From positions 192,561 to 256,560 of the forward strand of contig CAJNDS010000011.1 in the NCBI GenBank assembly GCA_905221605.1: a DNA stretch of 64,000 bases, read 5' to 3'. Shown piece after piece: positions 1 through 11,010 of this stretch. A program made the position numbers and the translations under genes. The stretch's first letter is position 1; each line of letters starts with the position of its first letter. The notes under the pieces were generated by a model. That model searched no databases. It was not told the origin of the DNA and saw nothing but the letters and a program-made list of their open reading frames with translations. The DNA is from Symbiodinium natans. Taxonomy: Eukaryota; Sar; Dinophyceae; Suessiales; Symbiodiniaceae.

Positions 1-842
1 GTGCAACTGCGATGAAGACCAAGTTCAGCAGTCCTTTAACCAAAAGGTTAGGGCACGCCATGTTCAGCCTTCTCTCTCGAGAGCTGCGGCCAAAGAACTC
101 GCGCTTTCTATTCGCTACTGGGTACCTGCCCTGAGGCGTAGATCCCTGCCAAGAGGCCTTATCAACAAAGTTCCTCCGTTCTCTTCTGGTCGCCTGCCCT
201 AAGGCGCAGCCATGGTCAGCTTGCATCTCTCTCCGCAGCTGCGGCCAGCGCACTCGCATTCTCCATTTGCTACTGGGTACCTGCCCTGAGCCGTAGAGCA
301 CAGCCAAAAGGCCCGTCAATAGAGCCTCTCTTTTGCCCTAAGGCGTTGCACGCAGCCCACAGGCGCCACCAGTAGAGTCTCTTTATTCTCTACTGGGTAG
401 CTGCCCTAAGGCGTTGCACGCAGTCAAAAGGCGCGTCAGTACAGTTTCAAGTCGAGACTGATGAACCCCCTTGCCGCATTCTGCCTAGACACGGAATTGC
501 TGCCTGCAGGTAACACCCGTGAGTCATGTTGAATCGCACGTATGTATGTTCCCGGGTGCAGTTTCAGCAAGGTGCCTCTACTATGCGTATCTATGCGTCT
601 AGGCTTGTTTACTGTTCCTTCTGTTGCGTGATGTCCCTTCCACCACGTGGATCGTCATCTTCGGAAGATGTGCTGATGACCTTGTACAGCGCAGTGAGGA
701 AAAGGCACTTCTCTCCGCAGCTGCAGCCAGCTACGGCGTACGTGCCACGAGGCAGAGCGCAGCCACAAGGCGTTATCAGCAAAGTCTCTCCGTTCTCTTG
801 TGGTTGCCTGCCCTAAGGCGTTGCCTGCCCTAAGGCGTTGCC
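1..842. repeat. Degenerate satellite-related units
   Basis: This stretch holds diverged partial copies of the satellite that becomes regular at 843. Recurrent blocks include CTGCCCTAAGGCGTTGCACG, 'cagccaaaaggc', 'gatctgcctagacacggaattgctgcctgc' (split across copies) and 'ctctccgcagctgcggcc'. The open frames here are short, lie on both strands and are shared with the tandem units, so I call no gene. Confidence 0.75.
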
Positions 843-1413
843 CGGAGCCAAAAGGCTTTGGCAATAGAGTCTCTCTCGCCTCAGGTATCCAGTCTCCATT
901 CTCTGGTTGTACCTGCCTTAAGGTGTAGCACGCAGCCAAAAGAAGGTGCATCAATAGAGATGACCCGCCTTGCCGTGATCTGCCTAGACACGGAATTGCT
1001 GCCTGCAAGTAACACCCGTGAGTCATGTTGAATTGCACGTATGTATGTTCAGGATTGCAGGTGCAGAAAGGTGCCTCTACTTCGTGTCTAGGGTTGCTTA
1101 ACATTCCTTTTGTCGTGATGTGCTTTTCACCGGGCGGATCGTCATCTTCGGGAGATGTACTGGTGACCTTTCCGTGCAGAGGGGAAACAGGCACGGGCCA
1201 ACCATGGTCAGCTTGCATCTCTCTCCGCAGCTGCGGCCAGCGCACTCGCATTCTCCATTTGCTATTGGGAACCTGCCCTAAGGCGTAGAGCGCAGCCAAA
1301 AGGCCTATCAACAGAGTCCCTCTTCTCCTGCCCTAAGGCGTTGCAAGCAGCCAACAGACGCCACCAGTAGAGCCTCTTTATTCTCTACTGGATAGCTGCC
1401 CTAAGGCGTTGCA
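843..1413. repeat. Satellite unit 1 (571 bp)
   Basis: First of three head-to-tail units. Each begins at 'cggagccaaaaggctttggc' and ends just before the same string recurs. Open frames of 165-218 aa (minus) and 87 aa (plus) are repeated in every unit. They resemble no family I know, and are best read as by-products of a GC-balanced satellite, although near identity between units preserves them. Confidence 0.9.
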
Positions 1414-1984
1414 CGGAGCCAAAAGGCTTTGGCAATAGAGTCTCTCTCGCCTCAGGTATCCAGTCTCCATTCTCTGGTTGTACCTGCCTTAAGGTGTAGC
1501 ACGCAGCCAAAAGAAGGTGCATCAATAGAGATGACCCGCCTTGCCGTGATCTGCCTAGACACGGAATTGCTGCCTGCAAGTAACACCCGTGAGTCATGTT
1601 GAATTGCACGTATGTATGTTCAGGATTGCAGGTGCAGAAAGGTGCCTCTACTTCGTGTCTAGGGTTGCTTAACATTCCTTTTGTCGTGATGTGCTTTTCA
1701 CCGGGCGGATCGTCATCTTCGGGAGATGTACTGGTGACCTTTCCGTGCAGAGGGGAAACAGGCACGGGCCAACCATGGTCAGCTTGCATCTCTCTCCGCA
1801 GCTGCGGCCAGCGCACTCGCATTCTCCATTTGCTATTGGGAACCTGCCCTAAGGCGTAGAGCGCAGCCAAAAGGCCTATCAACAGAGTCCCTCTTCTCCT
1901 GCCCTAAGGCGTTGCAAGCAGCCAACAGACGCCACCAGTAGAGCCTCGTTATTCTCTACTGGATAGCTGCCCTAAGGCGTTGCA
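1414..1984. repeat. Satellite unit 2 (571 bp)
   Basis: Second unit, offset exactly 571 bp from unit 1 and almost identical by eye. The same minus-strand 165-codon and plus-strand 87-codon frames recur. Confidence 0.9.
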
Positions 1985-2558
1985 CGGAGCCAAAAGGCTT
2001 TGGCAATAGAGTCTCTCTCGCCTCAGGTATCCAGTCTCCATTCTCTGGTTGTACCTGCCTTAAGGTGTAGCGCGCAGCCAAAAGAAGGTGCATCAATAGA
2101 GATGACCCGCCTTGCCGTGATCTGCCTAGACACGGAATTGCTGCCTGCAAGTAACACCCGTGAGTCATGTTGAATTGCACGTATGTATGTTCAGGATTGC
2201 AGGTGCAGAAAGGTGCCTCTACCTCGTGTCTAGGGTTGCTTAACATTCCTTTTGTCGTGATGTGCTTTTCACCGGGCGGATCGTCATCTTCGGGAGATGT
2301 ACTGGTGACCTTTCCGTGCAGAGGGGAAACAGGCACGGGCCAACCATGGTCAGCTTGCATCTCTCTCCGCAGCTGCGGCCAGCGCACTCGCATTCTCCAT
2401 TTGCTATTGGGAACCTGCCCTAAGGCGTAGAGCGCAGCCAAAAGGCCTATCAACAGAGTCCCTCTTCTCCTGCCCTAAGGCGTTGCAAGCAGCCAACAAC
2501 AGACGCCACCAGTAGAGCCTCTTTATTCTCTACTGGATAGCTGCCCTAAGGCGTTGCA
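1985..2558. repeat. Satellite unit 3 (574 bp)
   Basis: Third unit, with a 3-bp expansion (AAC) in the 'gccaacaacagacgcc' stretch and a few substitutions. After 2558 the array reverts to diverged units, so this was a local recent amplification within an older satellite. Confidence 0.9.
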
Positions 2559-3530
2559 CGGAGCCAAAAGGCGCGTCAGTACAGTTTCAAGTCGGGACTG
2601 ATGAACCCCCTTGCCGCGATCTGCCTAGACACAGAATTGCTGCCTGCAGGTAACACCGTGAATGATATGTTGAGTCGCACGCATGTTTGGGGGTGCAGTT
2701 TCAGCAAGGTGCCTCTACTATGCGTATCTATGCGTCTAGGGTTGTTTACTGTTCCTTGTGCGACGTGGCTTCCACCGCGTGGGTCGTCACCTCGTACCGC
2801 GCAGTGAGGAGAAGGCACGACGGTCAGCCTGCTTTTCCAGAGCCCTCGCAATCTTTATATTCACTGCTGGGCACCAGCCCTAAGGGCCTAGCACGCAGCC
2901 AAGAGGCGCAGCAGTAGAGTCTCAGGTCGGGAGTGATTAACCCCCTTTGCCGCGATCTGCCTAGACACAGAATTGCTGCTTGCAGGCAACACCAGTGAAC
3001 CATATTGAAGCGCACAGATGTGCTTTTTCCGACGAGGTTCAATGTACTCCACTCTGGACAGTGTAGCACGATCCACCCGCAATCTACCACTGGAGTCAGA
3101 GTCATCCTTGTACAGTGTCAGTACAGGCATTACCACCCGTGCTGCTCCCATATTCGTTATTGCACCGTTCCATGGTTCACGATCTCCATCAGTATCTCGT
3201 AGCGTGTATGCTCTCCGTGCAAGGTAGACGGGACCTGTACCCGCCAATCTCCCATCAGGTTGGCGCTGATCAGTCATCAGTTCCTTTATGCATGGGCCAA
3301 CTCTGCTCCCTTCTGCTATATTGCCTCACACACGGTTCACTTCATCGAACCATAACCTCCATGAATCAGAAAGATGCCTCTACTTCGTGTCTAGGGTTGT
3401 TTAATGTTCCCTTTGGTCGTGTGACATTTCGGCTCAGCTTTGCCAGTGAGAAGCAAGCACCTCAGCAAGGGTCTTGCTTGATTCAAGCCGTACCAGACGT
3501 GGACGTGCACACATGCCAGGTTTGCCCCTG
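2559..3530. repeat. Diverged satellite units
   Basis: Continuation of the satellite in decayed form. The 'gatctgcctagacac.gaattgctgc' block recurs near 2620 and 2955, and 'cctctacttcgtgtctagggttg' near 3376. The block near 2955 also recurs at about 35300, so the family is dispersed as well as tandem. No supportable gene. Confidence 0.7.
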
Positions 3531-3902
3531 ATTGTGCACCTGCTGGCCTCAGCCTAGTCAGGCTTTAAAGACTGCGTGCCATGCCCAAAGTGGGACTTTA
3601 AGCCTTAAGCCTTGTGAAGTGAAGCGGGAAGTCTCTTCCTTGCTGTGTTTGGAGCTCCGGCGGATCCACTCTTTCAGTGCAACAGCCTCACGGAAGAGGA
3701 AGCGGCTTGGGTTGTACGAGCATTCCGGCTTCCCAGGCCAACATCTCGGGAGGGATTTGGGGTCGGACGCTATGGCTGTGGCAGTGGTTTTTCTAGCATC
3801 TGAGAGTGTTGGAGTGAATCCAGGAAAAGGGTTTGATTGTTGATTGCAAGACTTGAAAGTAGGCCATATCTCTCCACTCGAGCAACACCGCTGAAGACGA
3901 GG

Positions 3903-6335
3903 GAAGGATCGTTCCGAGATCTGGTGCTGCAGTTCTGCTCTTGCAATGGGTGGTTCTTGATGAAGCATAGAGCATGCCCATGATGATGCCACAAGATCTT
4001 TTACCAAGGAAGCAGCTGTCATTCTTGATTGGAATCAAGCAGGATCAACTGCGGGCTTGCGATCGCGGCACCCAGTTCTTGCCGCGGCAGCGCACGACCG
4101 TGGTGCAGACAGAAGGGTCGTTCCGAGATCTGCTGCTGAGTTCTTCTCCTGCAATCGATGGTGAGTGATGAATCTCTTGAGCATGCCCATGTTGATGCCA
4201 CAAGAATAGCGCGGCCGAGCCTCTCTTGACAAACTATGCAAGGGGCGGACACGAATGCTCGGCATCCAGAGAGCTGATGCCCAAAAACGCGCGAAGAAAG
4301 TGCATGGCGACCAGCCTCAGAATCTTGTGTATCCGCTGGTGGCAACGGGACCCCTGATCATCCAACTAAACTCCTGCTTGGGTCTCACTTTGTGTGCCCA
4401 CCACACTGCGTGCGAGCGAGAGCAAGCGTGCAAGCAACGCGGCGTGCAGTTCAGGGGTTTCCAGCATCCGTTTCTGCGTGTGGGAATGCGCCTAAGCAGC
4501 TCGTACCCTGCTTGCGGGAAAGCGACGGGAACACCTGAAAAGGCCCCCCTAAGTTAATGAACCGTTGTGGTGGGCGATAACCTTGAATGTTCCCATAGCG
4601 ACACTTGGAGACATCAAGCATGGATAACGGATACGAAACCCTTGTAAAGCGATGGGAACACTTGACAAGCGACACCCCTCATGTCGCGTCCATTAGCACC
4701 ACCAGCCGGTTTTGGCAGTCGCTCACACGAGGAACAACAATGAGATGGCAGCCGGTACTCTGTTTTTGCCATGTTCCCCCTAATGCGAACCGATTGCAGG
4801 CCCTTGGGCTAGCGTTCGCAGTTTCTCCGTTTTCGTGGCAGCAGTCTCTTGGGTGCAGAGGTTGACCGGGTGCTTTTGCGCTAGCATAAGAAGCGGCCGG
4901 CCCCAGAAGTTTGCCTAGATGTGTGGGAGCAAAGACACTTGATTCCACCAGTCTGTATCAAGGCGCACCTTTCTCACGAATATTTCGCAGAACGCTTTGG
5001 CTCCCAACAAAAGTGGAGATGGACACCGAATCAGTGTGCGGATGGCACTTGCGGGGGAGCGTGTGAGTGCGGCTTTCTCCAATCCAGGCTGGCGGTGCCT
5101 TCCGCGTACGGACCACCTGGCACTCGTTCGGCCTTTCTGGCCACCAGAGCCGCGCAGCCACATTATCCTGTCGAAATCGAAAGCGGAGCTCTAAGAGTAC
5201 CATCGTCCTCCCAAATTTAACAAACACGTGCAGCACTGAGCGAGTAATTTGGTCTGATACCCACGCTGGCCCTCTTCCGCTGATCCCCGGGTCACACACA
5301 CCCGCAGCTCTGGCAAAGTCCACTTGGGGTTCAGTGCGGCTCTTCTTTTCATGCACCTCTTCGGTTTTCCATTCTTTGCGCCGCCCTCAGAAGTAGGAGC
5401 TGGTCGTACAGGCTTATGGCAATTGCCTCAAAGCTTAATTTACGCCGAAAGGGGTCCTTACTGCCTTTGCAAAAACAGATTCAGAAAACCGGCGATCCAC
5501 CGAACTTGCAAGATGATCAGGAAGACATGCATACGACAACACCGGAATGAAGGGAATGCAAGGATGTTGCACAGGAAGCTGCCATCCCTCTCTTGATGCG
5601 ACAGCAGTGAAGCACCGTGCGTCGCATCTCGATCATGGCACCAGTTCTTGCTATGTGGTAGCAAGCCGACTCAAGACAAGATCGAGCCAGGGTCAGGCAG
5701 AAGGATCTTTCCGAGATCTGCTGATGAGTTCTTCTCCGGCAATCGATGATGGGTATTTGTAGGATGATGAAACGTGCTGCCAGGCCTTCGGGCCATGAGC
5801 TGGTGCGATCCAGCGAATCTCTCAACATGCCCGTGAAGATGCCACAAGAATAATCCTTCTAGGAAAGCTGCCAAGGCTTTCATGACACGAAAGGCATGGA
5901 GAGCCTGCCGGATTTGGAGTTCAACGTTGCCCATCAGGGCACTCCGTTCTTGTGATGGGCGGACTAGTGGCGGAACCTGCCTTTCCCCTCATGCGGCGCG
6001 GTTGAAGTTTTCGAAAACAACAGAGAGATCGTTCCGAGATTTGGCGCTTAGCTCCGCGATTGCAGCCGATGGTCATTGATGAGTCTTTCAGCATTCTTCC
6101 CGTGGTGCTGCCGCAACAATAATTTTGCAAAGCAAGCAGCCAAGGCTCAGCTTCCCCGCCCTATCACTGCACGCAGTTCCTGCCACAGGCTCGCTGTGGC
6201 AGGGTGGCATTGACCTTCTCATTCAACCCGATGACAGTATCGACTCAGCGACCTCGGTGAAGACGGAAGGACTCCGAGACGGGCTGCATGACCCTTCTCC
6301 TACGCTCGATGGTTTCAAGGCGCAGCGAGCGCCCT
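3903..6335. repeat. Dispersed degenerate repeat family, about five copies
   Basis: A module of roughly 100 bp recurs near 3903-4018, 4108-4210, 5698-5855, 6022-6122 and 6259-6335. Each copy carries a variant of TTCCGAGATCTG, then 'gttcttctcctgcaatcgatgg', then (in most) 'gcatgcccatgatgatgccacaagaat'. Copies are spaced irregularly and have decayed independently. The material between them (4211-5697) has no recognisable gene; 5250-5345 resembles 37445-37530 ('ggcaaagtccacttggggttc'). Confidence 0.65.
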
Positions 6336-7151
6336 GAGCCCGATGTGGCTTCCGCGACAGGCCTCCTTCGGAGAGCCACGCTGACTAGCTTGAATGTCTG
6401 CTCGACCACTTGCCTGCAGCTGTGGAAGGCGGCAAAGATGTCAAAAGCTAGCTTAGCAACTCCTGTCATCGTCACGATGCAGCGGCGAAAAATCTTCAAA
6501 ACTTTCACATGGCTTAGCTGTGAAACCGGCTTGACGACATCTGGGGTTGGAGGATTTCTGTTTTTTTTTTTTTTTTGGGGGGGGGGGGGGGGGGGTGGCT
6601 TGGATTATTGCGGCTCGGTCTCCTTACCCGTGTCTGGTACTCTTATGCCCATTTTGCATTTGTGGCGTGTGATGCTTCTAGCCGATTTGTTCACTCGTTT
6701 TTCTGCAGCAAAGGCGGTATCAACAGCAACAGCACTCCCACTCGAGACGCTACTAGTGGTGCATAGTGTGTCCTGGCGAGACTATGTAACGATGTAGCTC
6801 CACGTCTCCAAGTCGCAGTTAAAAGCACGTTGTTTCTCGTGCGAAGTAGTCACACGTAGTCGACGCAGTGTTTTCTCTGGCTCGCTCCTGCTCAGACAAA
6901 GGGACCGCAATGTCTTATGCATTCTGCAACCATAGCAACTATAGTTTCTTTCTTGGCACAGGAGCAAGGCTGTTGAAAAGAAACGAAGCTCAAGCCTGAA
7001 GCCTTAAGCCTTCAAAGCCGCCAGCTTGTGCCACCCCGAAAAAAGAGAGCCCTTCATGCAAGGGGACCGCGCATCTTGCATGATGGTTATCTTCACATCA
7101 GGTGAAAAAAAAACGACGGTTTAGCGCCCATTTCAACGATTCCTGGTCCTA
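6336..7151. other. No gene seen; T/G homopolymer inside
   Basis: Short open frames on both strands have no recognisable content. The stretch contains the T16/G19 tract at 6561-6595 and otherwise appears unique within the window. Confidence 0.5.
6561..6595. repeat. Homopolymer T16-G19
   Basis: An uninterrupted run of 16 T is followed directly by 19 G. Long G runs of 17-23 bases recur at 45702-45720, 48268-48284 and 62237-62259 (as C). Confidence 0.95.
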
Positions 7152-7204
7152 GCCCTAAATGAAACCCTAAAACCTAAACCCTGAACCCTAAACCCTAAAC
7201 CTAG
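7152..7204 (-). repeat. Interstitial telomere-like tract (CCCTAAA)
   Basis: Degenerate CCCTAAA/CCTAAAC repeats, the complement of TTTAGGG. It is one of many such tracts in the window. Confidence 0.85.
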
Positions 7205-7990
7205 GACAAAACAGCGCCCGACCTGTCGGCTCAAGGATCCCCGGATACAACCAAGTCGACATTGAAATTCCCAAAGCTCAGACCCTCAAGCTTTGTGACT
7301 TTCTTTGTTGAAGGTTCTCAGGCCGGTAGAATCCTTAGAACCCCTTGGATTTTTTTTGGGGAAGTTTTTGCCAGCAATTCGGATGTCGATGTTGTGGAGC
7401 AGAAACCGGAGGCCTGGAGCAGTGGAAGTCGGGGATCGTTCAAGAGTGGTTTGCGGGTGCGGTTTGGGGTTTAGGATTGGGTTCAGTGCTTCGGGGCTCG
7501 GGGCTATATAGACAAGTTAAGTTTAATCTCTGCCGCAGGCATGTCTTGTCATGTGGCCACTGCACTTTCGATTGCGCAAGGGGAGACCATCTAGTGTGCG
7601 AACGGTTTACATGGCGTTGTTTTCGGTGCAGCTTGAACTAAAGCTAGGCTGTGTCATAGGACCTGAGCTTCTCGCCAAGACATCTCGCACGCACTGCGTT
7701 TTTGTTTCTCCTGGTGTTTCTCAGCGTTGCCTCGCGAAATCTTCATGCTTCGAAGACTAAGTGCATCTCCCCATTTGTGGAACTTTCTTCCGGCATCACC
7801 GTAAGATACCGTAAGTTGGCGTGCCGTTTCTTGGTGTGGAGAATTAGGTACCTGATACGTTGGGGATTTTCGGTAGAGGCAGAGAATACCTTGAGCATAT
7901 GGCGGAGAAGATTCGCGATTTCATCTATCTTCTGCGAACCACAGCGCTCTCCCGCGTTGCAGAACCCGATGTGGAAATGGAGCTTGAGGG
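7205..7990. other. No confident gene
   Basis: A plus-strand frame from 7262 to 7474 has fairly coding-like composition, but no motif I recognise and no supporting neighbour. I leave it uncalled. Confidence 0.4.
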
Positions 7991-8345
7991 GTAGTTCAGC
8001 TTCACGATTCGTTGTCAGGGGATATTTCGGCTTCGCAAGTCGGCGTCGCAACAATTCGTTGTCAGGGGGTAATTCGGCTTCGCAATTCGGCGTCGCAGAG
8101 TAATTCAATTCGGCTCCACAATTCGGCGTCAAGAGTGGGTTGGCTTCGCAATTCGGCTTCTTCAGGGAGCAATTCGGCTTCGTAATTCGGCGTCAGGGGG
8201 TGATTCGGCTTCACAATTCGGCGTCAGTGGGGTATTTCGGCTTCATGCCGTAACTCAGCGTCCCGGCGTCACCCCGCAACGCGGCGTCAGACAATGCAGG
8301 GTCACAGTGTGGCGTCAACAGCAATGCAGCATCACTATTCTTGTT
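7991..8345. repeat. Minisatellite with ATTCGGCTTCG / ATTCGGCGTC core
   Basis: An imperfect tandem array with a period of about 30-35 bp, built from the alternating cores AATTCGGCTTCGCAATTCGG and 'cgtcaggggg'. Copies drift towards the 3' side, ending in degenerate 'gcggcgtca' units. Confidence 0.85.
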
Positions 8346-8939
8346 CGGCTTCAGGTCGATGCAACCCCCCCCCCCTCCCCAGCGGCCCTGTATTCCCTGC
8401 GAAACGACTTAATCATTGGAACCCGCAGAGTAGGCCGTCCAAGACATCGATGGCTACACAACATGCATCAATGCATGAAGATATGCAGTGATGGCTAGCA
8501 ATGAAAACTACATCGACATCCAAAAAGCCGGCACCTAAAGCCGAAACACTCATTCGATCATTGAAGATGCAGCGAGCTGCATCCAGCGCATGGCTTCAGA
8601 AAAGATAAAGTGTGGCATATCTTGGATAACATGAAGGGTTCAATTGCAATATTCTGCAGCATACATGTATAGATTTCGAGTTGGCAATGGAAGGTGCAAT
8701 GTTGCACCCTGTTTAGTAGGGGGCCTCCTGAAGTAAGTCATGTTCGAAAGCATATTGAGGGCCGTGTTATTGTTTGGGGGTCTAGGGTGGGGTCCGCAAT
8801 TGAGACAAGTCGTCCGGGTGACGTAAAAAAATTTCGCGCGGGGCGCCTTTAAGACCAATTGCCGGGCATCGCGGTCCTTTTAACATGTATATAAACAAAA
8901 CCGGGGACCGTGGGAGTGCGCTTTCCGGCTATTTTTCCT
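8346..8939. other. No gene seen
   Basis: Contains short C-rich runs near 8367 and ordinary mixed sequence. No supportable feature. Confidence 0.4.
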
Positions 8940-9357
8940 TACACGATACATGCTTTTCATACGAAAAAACGCAGAAAACTAGAAAAACTTTAAAAAAAAC
9001 TCGGAAAACTATAAAAGAATGCAAAAACTCGAAAAAACCAAAAGAAAAAAAGAACCAAAAGAACCAAAAAAACCAAAAAACACCAAAAAAACCAATTTCC
9101 AGGGACTCTTCCATCCAGGGCCCCATCCAGGGCCCAATCTGCAGGAGTCCTGGAAAATTGTTTTTTTTTTTTTTTTGTTTTTTTTTGGTTTTTTTGGTTT
9201 TTTTTGGTTTTTTTTGTGCTTTTGGTTTTTTTGGTTTTTTCGAGGAAAACTAGAAACATGCAAAAATCCGAAAAAACTCGACAACACCAAAAAAACCAAA
9301 AAAACCAATTTCCAGGGACTCTTCCATCAAGGGCCCAATCTGCAGGAGTCCTGGAAA

Positions 9358-9439
<82 letters not shown>

Positions 9440-9560
9440 TTTCGAGTTTTTAATTTTTGCATTTTTTCTAGTTTTCTGAGTTTTTTATAAGTTTTTCTGG
9501 ACTCTTCCATCCAGGGCCCAATCTACAGGAGTCCTGGATTTTTGAGTTTTTTTTTGTTGT
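8940..9560. repeat. Hairpin-bearing repeat, three copies with A/C and T/G arms
   Basis: A module of about 55-65 bp occurs at roughly 9096-9162, 9303-9360 and 9497-9540. Each copy starts with CCAGGGACTC or TGGACTC and ends with GAGTCCTGG, giving a stem of about 9-15 bp around a loop containing 'ttccatc.agggcccaatct'. Copies are flanked by AACCAAAA-rich sequence on the left and TTTTGGTTT-rich or GTT repeats on the right. The first copy and its flanks therefore form a long imperfect inverted repeat. This could be a small foldback element that mutates into microsatellites at its ends. Confidence 0.7.
9358..9438. repeat. (GTT)n microsatellite
   Basis: About 26 uninterrupted GTT units follow directly after the second hairpin copy. 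Confidence 0.95.
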
Positions 9561-9770
9561 TTTGTTTCTTTTGGTTTTTCGATTCTCCAGCGCGGGGCTT
9601 CCGGAACCGGAAGTCTCCAGTAGAATACCTCGCGCGCGCCGCTTCCGGAAAAATGAAGGACAGCTACTGGGACAACCTACCGATGATGGATTTGCCCCCC
9701 CCCCCCATAAGCAAGACCACACGGTGCTCATATTTTGCGAAAGCTTTTGCTGACTAGTGTGTTTCAGTGA

Positions 9771-10800
9771 GACAGGTGTGATAAACATCTGCACTATGAA
9801 AAATCCACAATCACTATGTATAAAAATCAAGGCGACTTTATTGACAAATCTTTGTATCATAGGGTGCCTACCGTTATGGCTTGATATTTGCTTTCCTTCA
9901 TGCAGGGTTGGTTTAATAATTTGACTTCTAAGCTAGCTATTGTTCTAGCTGTTTCTTCTAATATAGATCTTCTACACTTGCCCATTTTTTGATGTAATTT
10001 GCATTGTATGTCAAATCTAGCAGAGTTTGCCCATACATAAATATCTTGTGATTTATCTTGTTCCCTTTACTAAGAGGAGCTTCTGTAAGAGTTCCAAGCG
10101 TGATATTTGTTGGAGTTTTCAGTATTTTGCTTTAAGCATTTTTAAAACTCATTATTCCATTATTCAAGATATATAAATTTGTATGATAAGATGGGATAAC
10201 AAACTCCCATCGACAAAAATGATGATGATTATTACTATACACATATATATATAATATCTGAGTTTAAGGCTCTTTGTCTTATGGATTGATCTATAATTTA
10301 TTCGGAAATTGTTAATAGTGCAGTAGAGTGCTCTCTAGATTATTTGCCGCATCTAAAGTGCTGTGCAAAAGTCTACTATAGTAATAGGCTTTCAGAATGG
10401 ATTTTTCAGTATCACTTCAAATTTAAGCACAACTTGTATTTGCTTTGTTAAACGTATATGTTATAAAAAAAAGTCCAGTCCATTCTAGCCTAGCTTCTAT
10501 AGCTTCATTTTTTGGCTAGAGGTTTTGTGAGATATTTATGCAGTAAAATTGCTGCCAGAATAATGTTTCGTGTAGTTAGAGGCGTTAAATAATGTCGTTG
10601 ACTCTTTATTGTATGCATGGTGTTTGTGAGTTTTATTGCTCTTTCATCTATAGACACAGATTCACCTACATGTATTTTTGCCGACGTAAGTTTACATGCT
10701 TTTTGAGTTACAGGAATCATTCATTGGTCATTCCCATTGCTTGTATATGCATCTCAGATAAACCGTTGTTTTATAGAGTTGCAGGTGTGAACTCTGCTAC
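9771..10800. other. AT-rich island
   Basis: Composition switches from mixed to strongly AT-rich near 9771 and back at a telomere-like tract at 10802. A minus-strand frame at 10505-10720 contains SIDERAIK, faintly like the SIDExM region of PiggyBac transposases, but the frame does not continue and I do not call a transposase. It could be a decayed transposon or other AT-rich insert. Confidence 0.5.
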
Positions 10801-10801
10801 C

Positions 10802-10834
10802 AACCCTAAACCCCAAGCCCTAAACCCTAAACCC
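10802..10834 (-). repeat. Interstitial telomere-like tract
   Basis: CCCTAAA-type repeats at the edge of the AT-rich island. The next tract, at 10988, is in the opposite orientation. Confidence 0.85.
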
Positions 10835-10987
10835 AGCAGTTCTGACAACCTTCCTGTGCCAAGGCCCTGCGGTGCCGCGGATGTGTTATGCCTGTCCGGG
10901 TTCGGCAGCTGGCTTGCGGGAAGGATTTGGGCGACAAGGAGCCTGGCTTGATTTCAGTGCTTTGAACCGCCTAGTTTCTTTGAAGTG

Positions 10988-11010
10988 GGTTTAGGGTTTA
11001 GGGTTTAGGG
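10988..11010 (+). repeat. Interstitial telomere-like tract
   Basis: Three perfect TTTAGGG-type units, inverted relative to the tract at 10802-10834. Confidence 0.9.

Noticed and set aside
655-2453. Repeated 165-218 codon minus-strand frames in the 571-bp satellite
   Set aside because: They are repeated because the DNA is tandemly duplicated, overlap plus-strand frames, show no domain, and start in a satellite monomer.
6288-6797. 169-codon frame across the T/G homopolymer
   Set aside because: The frame is held open by the homopolymer (Phe then Gly runs) and has no protein-like content on either side.
7217-7235. Second possible spliced-leader relic (CCCGACCTGTCGGCTCAAG) beside a telomere-like tract
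   Set aside because: Only GGCTCAAG and a loose CCG..CC match; the central T run is missing. Too weak to claim.
10505-10720. PiggyBac transposase
   Set aside because: Only SIDERAIK recalls the family; the following glycine/lysine-rich block and the remaining catalytic Asp motifs were not found.
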